Numbered from the stretch's first letter, positions 20,635 to 34,892 are shown. The stretch: 64,000 nucleotides of DNA from Prosapia bicincta (GCA_036971475.1 JBAIZL010000002.1:357108082-357172081); one strand, 5' to 3'. Notes: generated by a model from the sequence alone, not told the origin. Translations and numbers: made by a program.

Positions 20635-23600
20635 TTAGTGGATACCTACCTCTTTGCAGAAATCAAGTACCCACTTGATGCTAGATCTTCTGATATCCTC
20701 TGGTGTACATACCTGCCAGCCAAACCACTTTCTCCTTGCAGCTCCCAAAGCAGGACACTCACAGAGTACGTGGATTGGGCTTTCCTCTTGGTCCTCGTCG
20801 CATCTCTTGCATACAGGGGACCTAGATTTTCCAATTTTGTATTGGAACCCCCTCAGATTCCCATGGCCTGTAACCAGCTCTACAGTAGCTCTGAGTTGAT
20901 GTCTACTTAAGGAGAGTAGTTCTTTGCCCCACACATCTCCTGAGTAACCCCACAGTACCTTGGATTTGTTACACCCCAAGGTTACATTCCATTCTTCCCT
21001 GCAAAACCTGTCTATATGTGCCATGATCCTCTTGCGCCCCTCCCGAGGCGGCATGCCCACTGCCCTCAGCAACGGTCCTTGGGTTATACACCCTTGTTTT
21101 GCTAAGGCGTCAGCTCCTTCATTCCCTATCCAGCCAGAATGTCCTGGAATCCAGGTTAGGTTGAGTGAATTATGCTTACTCAGCTCTGCTAAAGAAGCCA
21201 TAGTCTCAGCCACCAACCTAGAGCTGGTACCAGCCTTACCTAAAGCCTTCAGAGCTGCCTGACTGTCCGAGCAAATCCAGATGGTCTTGCCCCTCCGGCC
21301 AGACCCTATTATTTCCTCAGCACATAGTTTGATCGCGAGCACCTCCCCCTGGAAGACAGAGTTGTAGTCCTCCAGGCGATGACAAAATCTGTCTTGGTGT
21401 CTCGGTCCACTAAATCCTGCTCCCACTCCTTCCTTCATCTTGGACCCATCGGTGAACCAGATTTCACCATGTCTGGGTCTATACTTCGCCCATGCCTCTC
21501 TTGCAGGAATAAGGATTTTGTAGTTTCCTTTCTCCCTTTTAAGAGACAGTATCTTATCCTGAGGTTCTATTCAGAGCTCCTTCAGTGAATCCCCAAATAG
21601 CTGTTTATGAAGTTTGCTACTTGTCTTCCACTGCCCAGTATAGCTTAGCCGGTATGCAGTTTTCATTGCCTCCATCCTAATTTGAAGACTCAAGGATGGA
21701 AAACCCAACATAACCCTCATGGCCGCACATGGTGTACTTCTCCTTGTAGCAGTTATGCCTCTAAGGAAGAGCCCCTGCGCGCGGTCCAGCATTCTTTTAC
21801 TTGTTTCTTTCTGTGCCCTGTCCCACCAGACGATAGAGGCAAAGACCAACCTTGGCACCACAATGGCGGAATAAATCCAGTTCATTTGACGTGGACCCAA
21901 ACCCCATCTCGTGCCTATTGCTCCTCTGCATTGCCAGAACGTAGCTATGGCTTTTTGCACTTATCCTCCAAATGCTCACGCCAGAGTAGCTTACTATCCA
22001 GAATAACTCCCAGATATTTAGCACTCTCAACGTAGCTTATTTTAGTATTACCAACTTCCATCATCTCCAGCGATTTAGTTTTATATCGCCTAGTGAAGAT
22101 GAGTGCCACAGATTTCTCTCCTTGAATGCATAGTGCATTCTCCCTGCACCATGCTTCTGTTACCTTGAGTGCCTCTTGAAGCAGGTCTTTGAGGACCTCT
22201 TCAAATGGTTCCCTAACAAGGATAGCTATGTCATCCACATATCCTACCACCTTGACACCCATTCCACTGAGTGTCCTTAGTAGGCCGTCCACGACAAGGC
22301 TCCACAGCAAAGGGGATAACACTCCACCCTGCGGGCAGCCCTCCGAGACCATCCCATTTATCATGCACCCCATCCAGGATGCAGTGCTTATCCGGTTTTC
22401 CAAGGAACTCATAATCCAATTTATAATTCCATCAGAAATCCCATGATCCATAGCTGCTCTCTTGATGGCCAGTCTAGAGGTACTATTAAAAGCCCCCTCC
22501 ACATCAAGAAAAGCCCCAATACATATTCCCTTGTTGTTGATCCGACCCTTAATAAAGTCTACGACCGACAACAGCGCAGTCTCCACTGACCTACCGGTTC
22601 GGTAGGCGTGTTGGTCCTGATGAAGCGGATACTGCTTCAAAGGTCCCTCCTTCAAATAGTAGTCCACCAGCCTTTCCAATGTCTTTAACAAGAAAGATGT
22701 GAGGCTGATAGGTCTGAAGTCCTTTACCTCTGTGTAACCTTTCCTCCCCGGTTTGGGGATAAAGATAACCTTCGTTTTGAGCCACTGCCCAGGCGTGTAA
22801 CCCAAGGCAACACAGCCTCTGAGTAATCCTGTCAGTGGCCCTATTATTTCCTCCAAGCAATTTTTTAGTAGTGCTGGAGTAATGTTATCTAATCCAGGCG
22901 CTTTAAAAGGCTCAAAAGACAGAATTGCCTCTCTCACCTTTTGCGCTGAGATCACCTGCCCAGCAATATTCCAGTCTGCCCTTAGCCCAGTATGTCGGAG
23001 GTTTTGAGCACCGTCCCCCACCGGTCTAATATCGGGAAAACTGTTCCTCATAAGCAAACGCAGTGTTTCCTCCGGGGTGTCAGTAAAGCTACCATCAGTC
23101 TTCTTGACAAACTTAAGCTCTCCCCTCGGTCCACCTGCTAAAACCTTAAACAGTCTAGCAGTGTCACTCAGTGTGCTTGTCTCTGAGCTCCACTTTTCCC
23201 AAGAAGCACGTTTAACCTCTTTAATAAGATTTTTATAGAGACCCTGGCTGTCTTTATATGCCTGCCAGGTCTCCGCCGTTTTCTTCTTCTTTGCCCTATT
23301 AAAGAGCCTTCTAGTCTCTTTCCGTCTTGCCTCTAACTTGCTGTTCCACTTAAGCTTACCACGCCTAGTGGTTATCCGCGAGAGAGGGCAATTTTCCTCA
23401 AACGACGTGGAAATTGCAGTCCTGATGTAGGCCTCAGTATTTTCCAGTTCGTTTGATGTACCATATTTACCTTGGAAGTCAGACATCCGCCTCCTCACCG
23501 AGGACTTAAGACCTTCCCAGTTTGTCCTTCTCGGGTTCCTAAACCACACCACATGGGGAACCATTCCCCTCATTGTAGCAGTGATTATCCGGTGATCAGA

Positions 23601-24359
23601 CATGGAGGGCTCATCCGAAACCTGCCAGTCATGCACCCACCTTACCATTTGTCTATTACAGAAGGTGATATCTAGAGCCTCCCTTCTGTTTGAAGTGACA
23701 AATGTTGGCTCGGCACCTGTGTTTAAAACCACAAGGTTTTCTTCAATCAAGAATGCTAGGAGCTCCTCACCTCGCTCATTTGTGTCTGTGCTGCCCCACA
23801 CCTCATTATGAGCATTGGCATCACAGCCCACTAAGATTCCTATATTCCTCTCCCTGCAGTACCAAACTAACTTACGTAATTCTGCAGGGGGCGATTCTCT
23901 ATTGTGGGCGCAGTAAGTGGAGGCCACGATGAACTTCCTGCTCCCACTTACCTCGCCCTTGCCTCGAATTCTAACCACCGCAAGGTCTTTAGTTGAGAAT
24001 TCTTGAATCAGCGTGGCTTCTAGTCCTCTGACTATCACACATGCTCTGTGCCCCTCATGTTCCCCACTTGCGTAGGTGCGCCCAGCTGCAGTCAGACCCC
24101 TTATACGGTTCCCGACCAGCCACGGTTCTTGCACCAGCGCAAGCGCTGGTAATGTGTGCCTCACATTTAAGCACCTGGTTAGGACCACCAAGGCGCTTTT
24201 ACTGTGATGCAAGTTGATTTGCAGGATCATTGCTCGAGGGTCAGCTATCTCCAACTGACCCCTATGCCTTCTCCTAATTTTCTCTCTCGCCCTTCTCTTC
24301 CAGGTCCTTAGAGTTCCACTTAAAAGTGACCTCTGCAGTCCCCAGGAAGGCTTTCCCAT
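20635..24359 (-). pseudogene. Non-LTR element ORF2 (EN-RT-RNase H), frameshifted
   Basis: First open segment 24359-21945 (804 codons): endonuclease (ILQINLHHSKSA near 45, GCDANAHNEVWGS near 178, SMSDHRII near 252) and RT (FKAPGLDNITP, FRPISLTSFL, AYRTGRSVETAL, FLDVEGAFNS, CPQGGVLSPLLW, VGYVDDIAIL near 706). The frame breaks at a run of five A near 21955, where six would keep it open (KCKKP stop versus KKAIATFW). A TGA at 21571-21573 interrupts again before FTDGSKMKEGVGAGF (about 21450) and the RNase H (SDSQAAL, WIPGHSGWIGNEGAD). The last part runs 21438-20635 and ends with a Cys-rich VCKRCDEDQEESPIHVLCEC. Two lesions make it inactive as sequenced; a homopolymer sequencing error is possible at the first. 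Confidence 0.9.
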
Positions 24360-24388
24360 CTCTTGCCTTTATTAATCTGGCCGATGCC

Positions 24389-25270
24389 TCATCTAATCCT
24401 AGGCAGAGGAGGCTTGCAGGACTGTAGGATCTTCCACTTCGAAGTGTCAATTTCTGGGTTTTGCATCCCGATGAACTTGACCAGCTGAGTGGCCTCCCTT
24501 TTTGGTGGTGGTACTAGCACTGTCACTTTCACCCTTTTGATCAGTTCATCAGGCAGTACTAGCCTTGCCTGAGTCAAGTCCTCGAGCTTAACTGACGGTA
24601 CCACTTCTCTCAGCCATTTTGCCGATTCCTCCTCAGCACAAATAAATGCTGCGACTCCATCCTTTAGGTGAGTGTCTCTGAACGGCGGAACAAAACCTCC
24701 ACTAGGAGTGTCCAGAATCCGGTCCATGATGGTGCCCTTAAGGTGGTCGAACGCCGCCATCTCCATCCTCACGTCTACACTATCCCCAAAGGTCACAAGA
24801 ACCCTCGGAAGGTTGGCGAAGATCGCCGAGAAAGACGGCCTTCCCGACCAAGCAGGCCTAGACCTCTTGACCTCCGACTCTGGAGTAGGATTAGAAGTAC
24901 TCCTTTCCTTCCTTTTCCTCTCTCTCTTTTGTCGTACTAAAGTCCTACCTGATCCACTGGCTTCCGGGACGACAGGGCGGGTTCTAGCCCCAGCCTCCGT
25001 CAAACCCCTCCGCTGCCCGGATCGGTGTTTCCTCAAAGGGGGTGGCGGTGGTTCTCTGCCCTCCGCCTCCACCTTCTTTGCTTCCTCATGGTAGGAAAGC
25101 CAGAGTGCTTTCCTCCTTTGTGCACCACTCATTCTTCCTGTTGCCTTCGCAGCTGGATTTCCATCTGTCTCTACGGGGGCCGAAGCCACCTCCATAGGAA
25201 CAGATTTGTCGGTAGGTTCTAAGCCCTGACCAGTTAAACTTATTTTTTTCTCTGCCATGTGTGTTCCCAC
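24389..25270 (-). CDS. Non-LTR element ORF1 (gag-like)
   Basis: 293 residues, open. Begins MGTHMAEKKISLTGQG, followed by a basic, low-complexity Arg/Pro/Ser-rich stretch (about residues 60-150: REPPPPPLRKHRSGQRRG, RQKRERKRKER). A more ordered C-terminal part follows (FGDSVDVRMEMAAFDHLKG, EESAKWLREVVPSVKLEDL, FIGMQNPEIDTSKWKIL). The C-terminal part resembles the domain seen in ORF1-type proteins of arthropod LINEs (DUF4780-like, by my reading), presumed to bind element RNA. I see no CCHC knuckle. It ends 29 bases before the ORF2 ATG. Confidence 0.75.
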   Translation of the reverse strand: MGTHMAEKKISLTGQGLEPTDKSVPMEVASAPVETDGNPAAKATGRMSGAQRRKALWLSYHEEAKKVEAEGREPPPPPLRKHRSGQRRGLTEAGARTRPVVPEASGSGRTLVRQKRERKRKERSTSNPTPESEVKRSRPAWSGRPSFSAIFANLPRVLVTFGDSVDVRMEMAAFDHLKGTIMDRILDTPSGGFVPPFRDTHLKDGVAAFICAEEESAKWLREVVPSVKLEDLTQARLVLPDELIKRVKVTVLVPPPKREATQLVKFIGMQNPEIDTSKWKILQSCKPPLPRIR

Positions 25271-26399
25271 GAGCAGCTAGGGAAATAAAGGTCCGCCGCC
25301 GCAGAGCCCTGCTTATGGCGGTAAGGCGACTTAAGTACTCAGGGATGGCGCCAGGTACTTAAGGTGACTTAAGTACTCAGGGTTAAAGACCCTCCTTACC
25401 CTGAGGGCCACGAATCTACATCGGCACGGATCGCATAACACCTTCAGATCGGGGGTGTAAGTGCCCATCCAGACCACCAACCTGGATGAGGGGTGCTTCT
25501 TGGTTGCCGCCCGCAAGGGAAGGGCAGGGCGAGAGCCGGGCAGATAACAACCCTTCAGGTACTAGGACTGGCCCCTTTTTTTTGAGCCGCCTTCATGCAC
25601 TCACACAAATGCCTGGACTTCCCGTTTATAGGGAGCCACATACGTACAGCTCCGCTCCACCCGTCCCCCACGCCTGGATTAAGCCTCTCCACCACGTCAA
25701 GGTCATGCAGCCCATAGGAGAGGATATATATATATATACATACACTTTTTGTTTACTTAGCACCACTGTTTTCTTGCATTCACTTATCACTTACACTATA
25801 ATGTTCCTTATCTTTTGATTGTATATACAAAGTAAGTTGAACTACTTTTTAAAAATCATTTTGGTTGGCGGGAAATGTTCAGGAGTCGTGTATGCTTCTG
25901 GGTGTTTTGTTAGCACTGTAAAATTCCTAACACTGTGTAAGCATCAGACGAGCAGACAGTCAGGCTTCATCCACTATGGACGTTACATTTGTTCCTACTG
26001 CCGATTACGAAATTTGTGCTTTCAAAGCCAGTTAGAGGAGACAAACTTCTGTTTCTATGCAAATACCATATTATATTGTAAATTGTTTATTTGTTTTCTA
26101 ATAGGGAGAGAAGATTATGTTTTAGTGCAAATAACTTTTTCTATGAAATTCTTTGTATTGCTTCTGTCTGTCAGGTTATTGAGTAATAAAAATAAATATA
26201 CAAAGCAAGGAAGAAACAATCTTGTGATTCAGTGCAATAACCATTGTATAAAAAAAAATTGGTATGTTGTTTATGTCCGTTGGTTTATTTGAAATTAAAT
26301 TTATACTAAAGACATGTAAATATTTACACATATTGTAATATAATTGTTAAATTTATACATACAAAGTCAGTTTAAGAAGATAAACTTCTGTTACAATGA

Positions 26400-26640
26400 A
26401 AATACAACATGCATAATAATGATGAAATTGATTCCGAATCTGGAGATAAAAATAAACCCTACATCCAAATATTTTACAATTCAGCAAAAGGAAGAGTAGA
26501 CGTTGTTGATTAGTACAAGCCTGGATATTAAGCTGCATGATGCAGCAATCAATGGCACCTGACAGTGTTTTTTTTTGGCATACTTAATACCATTGGAGTG
26601 AACTCTTTCCTTGTGTACAAACATGCTAAAGGGAACTTTC
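26400..26640 (+). pseudogene. piggyBac transposase fragment (copy B)
   Basis: Same blocks as copy A: IQIFYNSAKGRVDVVD near 26460-26510 and GILNTIGVNSFLVYKHAK near 26572-26630, separated by stops, then fused to hAT sequence. Confidence 0.8.
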
Positions 26641-29324
<2,684 letters not shown>

Positions 29325-29332
29325 GTCTAAGT

Positions 29333-30229
29333 TGTATATATATACAAAAGCTTGTTAAAGTATACAAACATCTTTTTAGTGTATAGATCATTGGGAATTG
29401 TAAATTTTGATATTGTTGCTATCTGTAGGGTTCTAGGGAAAAACAAGTGTACACATCCAAAGTCATATTAGAGAGAAAAGTTTCTGCTTAAGTGTTAATG
29501 AAAAAACAATTATATAGGTACATACACAGAAAGATTTATGAGACAAACTTCTGTTTTAGTGAAAATACATTATGTATAGTAAATTCTCTTTGTTTTTCTG
29601 TCTGTTGGGTTATTCAAATGCATTTTTATAAACATAAAGTTTGTTTGAAGACAAATCTCTGTTTCAGTGCAAATACCATTGTGTACAGGAAAATGATCAT
29701 ATTTTTCCTGTGTGAAGGTTTAACCTTCGAGCTGGCGCATAAAGTTTCAAATGGGAGAGGGTGCTTGTGGAGATTTCTTCCACACAAATACCCTTCAAAA
29801 TTTAACTGGTTTATGATTTTATATTTGGGTGACTTCACAATTAAACACTATATAAATCCATTGTAAATCATTTTAGAGATCATTATTCTACAATTTTAAT
29901 TTTCTAAACGCCATATTTCTAAAAATATTTTGAATTGTTAAAACGTGTAAGCATGTATAATAGACAACTGTTTTCATTACGGGAATGGTGTTTGCGGGTT
30001 ATATTTCTGTAATAAAGTAATTCAATGTCTAAACATAAACAATATTTTATCGTGATGGTAGGTCCTACATATAAAAATATTAAATTATTCATATTATTAG
30101 TGAAAATAAGGAATATTTTTATTCAAATATATAACCCTAAAAATTAGTAGATGAAAAAAAATATTGGCTCTATAACAAAACAGGTTCTAGCAGAAACTTA
30201 CAGTCTTTATTAAAAAAACAATTCATAAT
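29333..30229. repeat. Spacer with two units of a degenerate ~110-bp repeat
   Basis: Units begin AGACAAACTTCTGTTTTAG near 29539 and AGACAAATCTCTG near 29648. The same unit recurs at 31087-31690, 32390-32560 and, singly, in the composites near 13400, 26040 and 39640. A TTAACCTTCGAGCTGGCGC motif at 29721 looks like a possible piggyBac end. The 124-codon ORF crossing it is not a recognised gene. Confidence 0.6.
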
Positions 30230-30600
30230 TGTTCGTTTCTAAGCTTACTAGTCACCACTAGTGTACGTGAACATGACCCTCTCTCATGAGAATTATGTTT
30301 CTTTTTGCTGTTCTCCCTTGCATTTCTGGTTCAGTATACCCCAGCATTTTTCCTTTTTTACTAAAAAAAGGTTATTTTTTATTGTCAAAATGTACTGTAA
30401 CAGCTTCCTGGCTGATTTTTAGCAGGATTTTCTCTATAACATCAAAATCTGTCAATATTTCAACAATGTCAGCATTTCATTTTCAGATTTACCTATTAAG
30501 TTTTCATTTGTTTAATTTACAATTTTATTGACTTCATTGTCAGGTTCATCATCTGGAGAAGAGACTCGTTTTTATCAGAATCATCAAAGAGCTGTCTAAC
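30230..30600 (-). pseudogene. Possible piggyBac-like transposase N-terminal fragment
   Basis: Minus strand: QLFDDSDKNESLL (acidic) near 30590-30550, then FFSKKGKMLGYTEPEMQGRT and NIILMREGHV near 30360-30250. The acidic stretch followed by a W/Y-x-P...GRT...NI pattern resembles the N-terminal part of PGBD-type transposases. Stops interrupt; the identification is weak. Confidence 0.4.
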
Positions 30601-31086
30601 AAAATTTCTGGTAGAAAGTATTTATTGATTTTTTTCTTTTTAAACGCCACATAGCATTTTACGAATTATCTCCTCTTCAAATGGAGCAACAGTAAAATGT
30701 GAAGCTTAGATACTAAAATGACATACAACACTAAAATAATAATAACAACAAACAGTAGTAATTTAACTCCACAAAGTCTTTTGTAATGTAAATATTTACA
30801 CGAGGAACTTCAAACAAATAACTTACATGAAAGGGCGCTTCCGGAGGAAACCTTCGCAATCTGACCACGCATGACAAAGATTAAATTCACACTAAACTAT
30901 GAGGAAAATATGAACTAAAATAGGTTAGGCCGATTCCTAGAATGCAGGTTGCGGAGTAATGAGACGGAAATAAACTTCTGACAACTATAAAGATATTTTC
31001 TTAACAAATAATGATACGTGTGAAAAAAAAAACTCTGCATGGGCCCTCTCTAAGGTTATTAAAAAAAAACATTCTTTGTACATACA
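30601..31086. other. Spacer, nothing recognised
   Basis: AT-rich; I see no gene or clear repeat end. Confidence 0.4.
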
Positions 31087-31690
31087 TGATTAGTTTAAGA
31101 AGACAAACATGTGTTTTAGTGCAAATATCATTGTGTATAGGAAATTGGATATGTTGTTTCTGTCTCTGTTTTTTTCAAAAACATTGATTTACATACAAAG
31201 CTAGTTTAAGAAGGCAATCTAGTGTGATTAGTAATTCATCCAAGTTGTTTGTGTCGGCCAAAATATTCTGTTTGTAGTAAATACCATTGTGTAAGGTAAA
31301 TTCTCTGTGTTGTTTCTCTCTATTGAGTTATTCAGTATATATACAATGCCAGTATAATAATACAACTTCTACTTTAGTGCAAATATCATTGTGTATAGCA
31401 AATTATCTATGTTGGTTTTTTTCTGTTGGGGAAATCTGAAACAAATATTTACATATAAAGCTTGTTCAAAAACAAAAGCTTCTGTTGAGGTGTCAAAACT
31501 ATTGTGTAAAGTGAATTCTGTGTTTTTTCTGTCTTTATGTATTTCAAAAGCAAATAATATCACAGACAGTCAGGTTAACAAGAGAAACTTTAGTTTTAGG
31601 GCAATTATATTGTGTATAGTAAATTCTCTTTGTTGTTTGTGTCTGTTGGTTTATTTGAACTTATTCAAAGTGACAGTAAAGTTAAAGTAT
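31087..31690. repeat. Array of degenerate ~110-bp repeats
   Basis: About five diverged tandem units, each with the landmarks ACAAAC(T/A)TNTGTTTTAGTG, then CATTGTGTATAG, TTGTTTCTGTCTGTTG and ACATACAAAGC(T)AGTTTAAG. Units start near 31099, 31209, 31368, 31470 and 31580. No coding capacity; unit function unknown. Confidence 0.75.
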
Positions 31691-31978
31691 AATTAAAAAT
31701 TACTTAACTAAGTGAATACATTAAGTACAATATACCTTAAGGTAGCAGTGCTTCGGGCAATTCAAACCCGCTCCCAAGTTAATAAAAAAAAAAAGTGAAT
31801 ACATAGGGCTTACTTGCTGACACATTTTGAAACAATCGTTCCTTTGATGAAGCAAAACCTCTACACACCTGGAGTAGAGGCTTTACTTCGTCAAAAGAAC
31901 AATAGTTTCGAAACGTGTCAGCAAGTAAGCTCTATGTATTCACGTAGTTAAGTAATTTTATTATAGTTTAATCAGTGA
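31691..31978. mobile_element. Foldback element (inverted retroelement-like tails) containing a SINE
   Basis: Left TATAATTAAAAATTACTTAA pairs with the right AGTTAAGTAATTTTATTATA. Inside, GCTGACACATTTTGAAACA pairs with the complement near 31905. Same family as 58605-58927. The left arm is interrupted by a 71-bp SINE (31722-31792). The tail motif (TTTCGAAACGTGTCAGCAA) resembles 3' ends of Penelope-type elements. Confidence 0.7.
31722..31792 (+). mobile_element. 5'-truncated SINE (71 bp) with 12-bp TSD
   Basis: Flanked by exact duplications AAGTGAATACAT at 31710-31721 and 31793-31804, and ends in an A run (31784-31792). The interior GGGCAATTCAAACCCGCTCC resembles a tRNA-type B box. It has all hallmarks of L1-type target-primed insertion of a small tRNA-derived RNA; too short for family assignment. 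Confidence 0.7.
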
Positions 31979-32389
31979 ATTCAAGATGATAACATCAAGC
32001 AACTGTAGTAAAGTTAACCGTACAAATTAATATTACTTCAATTCTATACGATCGATTGGCTCAAAAAAGTGGAATGACCATGCTTATATACATACCAGGG
32101 GCGTATCGAGGACAATGGTTTGGAGGGGGCATGACCTGCAGGGTCAGAGGGCAAACCCCCCCCTGAGGAAATTTTGAACATTTTTATCCCTAGAAATAAA
32201 ATTTTATGCTTTTTTGGCACTCGAAATTACACAATTGTTGATTCATCAGGAAGATATTTTGCTAAAAACCTAGCGCTGTTTTATAGGTTAATATAATTTG
32301 CTAAAGCTATTTGGTTTTGGGGGGGACAAGTGCCCTCTGTGCCCCCCCCTTGGCTACACCACTGATACATACATTTTATTATTAATTTA
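31979..32389. other. Spacer; GC-rich TE-like tail at 32095-32365
   Basis: Contains a pair of motifs (CAGGGGCGTATCGAGG near 32096; CTTGGCTACACCACTGA near 32350) of the kind found at hAT element ends, with C/G-rich subterminal runs. About 265 bp, no coding; a possible hAT MITE. Confidence 0.4.
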
Positions 32390-32560
32390 TACAAATCTTA
32401 TGTTTACGAAGATATACTTTGTTTTAGTGCAAAAAACTATTGGGTATAGCAAACTTTCTCTTTTTTTCTCCATTGGGTTATTTTAAAACAAATATTTACA
32501 TACAAACCGATTTAGAATGAATAACTTTTTTTTAGTTCAGTTCTATTGATTCTGTTAGTT
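32390..32560. repeat. Further degenerate ~110-bp repeat units
   Basis: Landmarks CTTTGTTTTAGTGCAAAA, TATTGGGTATAGCAAA, CATTGGGTTATTT and ACATACAAACC recur in order, as in the 31087 array. Confidence 0.6.
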
Positions 32561-32670
32561 AGTTTATTCAATAACATTTATATTGATGCAAGGCTAGTTT
32601 GAGAATAGGAACTTCTGGCTGAGTACGAAAGCTATTCTGGTATAGTAAAATGTCTTATTTTCTATAATTA

Positions 32671-33728
32671 CAGGGTGTTTCAGGAGTAATCTGCCATACT
32701 TCACAAGCTTATTCCTCTTACCAAAATAATGAAAAAAGTTTATATAAACATAAGTCCGGAAATGCTTTTTTTGGGGATTTATACGTGATCTAAGATTTTA
32801 CCTAAAATTCAACTCCCTCAGTAAAATAAACTCACATTGAAATTTTTAGGGCGTCAGTTGAGTTTTTTTTTTAGATAGGTTTTATGTAAAGTAAGCTAAT
32901 AAATCGTATAAAACTTATCCCAGAACTCTATCTCTAATAGTTTAAGAGAAAATTGGGGTAAAGCAAAAAATGTTAGTCAAAAACACACTTTTTTGCGTTC
33001 GGACTGCAATAACTTCGTTAAATTGCCTAAAAACAAAGAAAAGTGTCAATAGAATTTGTAGAGAGTTTTATTCTTCAAAAGCTAATGAATATAAAGTTAA
33101 TATAAATGGAATAGTATCCTTTTAAATTCAATAAAAATGAGCTAGCGCTTCGTCATGTTGGAAATAAATGTTATCAGTGGAACATCCTATAAAGGCTCAT
33201 ATAGTTGATTTTGAAGGAAATTTAAATAGATCGAGCCAGACTGTTGACAATTAAGGACATACAGTCTGACCAGAATATTTCCTACTGCACAACACCAGAC
33301 ATTTATCGAGAACCGAGGTTGATAAATCGTATAAAACCTATCCCAGAATTCTATCTCTAATAGTTTAGGAGAAACAACAGATATTTATCGAAAACCGACG
33401 TAGATAGATTCAGAGGTAGCATGAGGATTAGCATCATTACAAATATGATTGTTTCTTGTGTTGTTAATTACATTACAGGACAGGTTTTGTACAATTTTTC
33501 AGCTCATTTTACATAAAATTTATCCCATTAATAAACTCAATTAATGCTCTAAAAATTGCAGTGGGAATTAATTTCACTGAGGTAGCTGAATTTCAGGTTG
33601 AATCTTTCACCCAGTATAACTCACCAATGTAGCATGTTTTCGGACCTATCTTTATATGAACTTTTTTCATTATTTTGGTGAGAGGAATAAGCTTGTGTAG
33701 CATGGCAGATTCCTCCTTAAGAACCCTG
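32671..33728 (-). mobile_element. TA-flanked DDE transposon with long inverted ends
   Basis: Ends CAGGGTGTTTCAGGAG and (complement) CAGGGTTCTTAAGGAG, flanked by TA on both sides (32669-32670, 33729-33730). Terminal homology extends about 100 bp (ATCTGCCAT, CACAAGCTTATTCCTCT). Minus-strand debris near 33330-33040 reads YLNFLQNQLYEPL, which matches the plus-strand copy at 34340-34540. TA target and protein debris indicate a Tc1/mariner-IS630 relative of the type common in insects. Decayed; ~1.06 kb. Confidence 0.75.
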
Positions 33729-33896
33729 TATATATAACTTTTTAATCAGTAATAAGTATTTATTTATAGAACTAACTGACAACTATTAACTTATTGGCTG
33801 ACACATGTTGTATCATTTGCTTCATTAATGAAGCGACAGTTTCGAATAGCATTTTCAAGTAAGTTGATAGTTTTAACTTAGTTTTTTTAATAAATA

Positions 33897-34126
33897 CGAG
33901 GTGAGATAAAAAAATACCATGAATGAATTTTTATAGCTGCAACTGCTGACACTACATCCATATGATGTAATTTGCCTAAAAGCATGTTCTGTTGAGACAG
34001 GGAGTGACAAGTCTCAACAAGCTGGAACATGTCAGCCAACTGCCTGGTGCGCTAGAGTGAGGTCATGTTTATCGCATCATGGGTTTTGAGCAACGCATTA
34101 ACACTAGGCATCTTTGGCGAGTTATA
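33897..34126 (+). mobile_element. mariner 5' end fragment
   Basis: Starts TA then CGAGGTGAGATAAAAAAATACC, a mariner-type terminal region. A start codon at 34079-34081 begins MGFEQRINTRHLW, like mariner transposase N-termini. It is truncated at 34126 by the next element. It could belong to the same family as the C-terminal fragment at 48235-48720. Confidence 0.6.
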
Positions 34127-34573
34127 CAGGGTCAAAGATTTAACCCGAAATTCAGTTCCCTCAGTGAAATTCACTCACTGAAATTTTGAGAGCATTAATT
34201 GAGTTTGTTATTGAGATAAATCTTATTTAAAATGAGCTGAAAAATCGTATAACACCGGTCTCATTATGGAATTACCAATACAAGAAACATATTTGTAATT
34301 GAGGCTAATCCTTATCTTACTGTTGAATCTAAGTATCAACCTCGGTTCTCGATAAATGTCTGGTGTTGTGCAGTAGGAAATATTCTGGTCGGACCGTATG
34401 GCCTTAATCGTCGGCTGTCTGGTTAGAAGTATCTATATTTTCTTCAAAATCAACTATTTGAGCCTTAAGAGGTTGTCCCACTGATAACATGTATTTCCAA
34501 CAAGACAAAGCGCTACCTCATATTTATCCTGATTTAAAAGAAAACTATTCAATTTTAATTGACTTTATATTAA
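34127..34573 (+). pseudogene. Fragment of CAGGG-end DDE transposon, transposase debris
   Basis: Left end CAGGGTCAAAG preceded by TA (34125-34126). Plus strand at 34340-34540 reads INVWCCAVGNILVGPYGLN, then FLQNQLFEPLRGCPTDN and MYFQQDKALPHIYP. The VWC...GP and FQQD.A.PH blocks are the DDE core (second catalytic Asp) of IS630/mariner-type transposases in insects. The copy breaks off at 34573 where composite C starts. Confidence 0.7.
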
Positions 34574-34892
34574 GGTCAAAATGAGGATTCCGGCAACACG
34601 GCAATTTTAACCACTCTTCCTACAAGCCCAAGTGGACAAAACATAGCCAAAATGTGCAAGTATGAAGACAGTTATTTAGCACTAGGTTTTGCAATAACAA
34701 TCATAAATTACCAAGAACAGCCCCTGGGTGTAATTTGACTAGCTGTCCTGGCCTCTGACAGCATGGAACCTAACAAACTAAAAAGACATCTTGACACTAA
34801 ACATCGAAATTCGCATAAACAAACTTAAGAGATTTTTAACAAAATCTTAATATTGTTAAATCTACAAAAAATGCTTATTCTAACAATACAAG

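Larger units (their letters stand above)
20536..25724 (-). mobile_element. Two-ORF non-LTR retrotransposon, near full length but broken
   Basis: Runs right to left: GC-rich 5' UTR (25724-25271), ORF1 (25270-24389), ORF2 (24359-20635, broken), 3' UTR and an (AAT)n tail (20535-20556). GC content is clearly higher than the surroundings. It sits exactly between composite copies A and B, so no clean target duplication can be read. The EN, RT and RNase H content fits the LOA/I group of arthropod LINEs. Confidence 0.9.
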
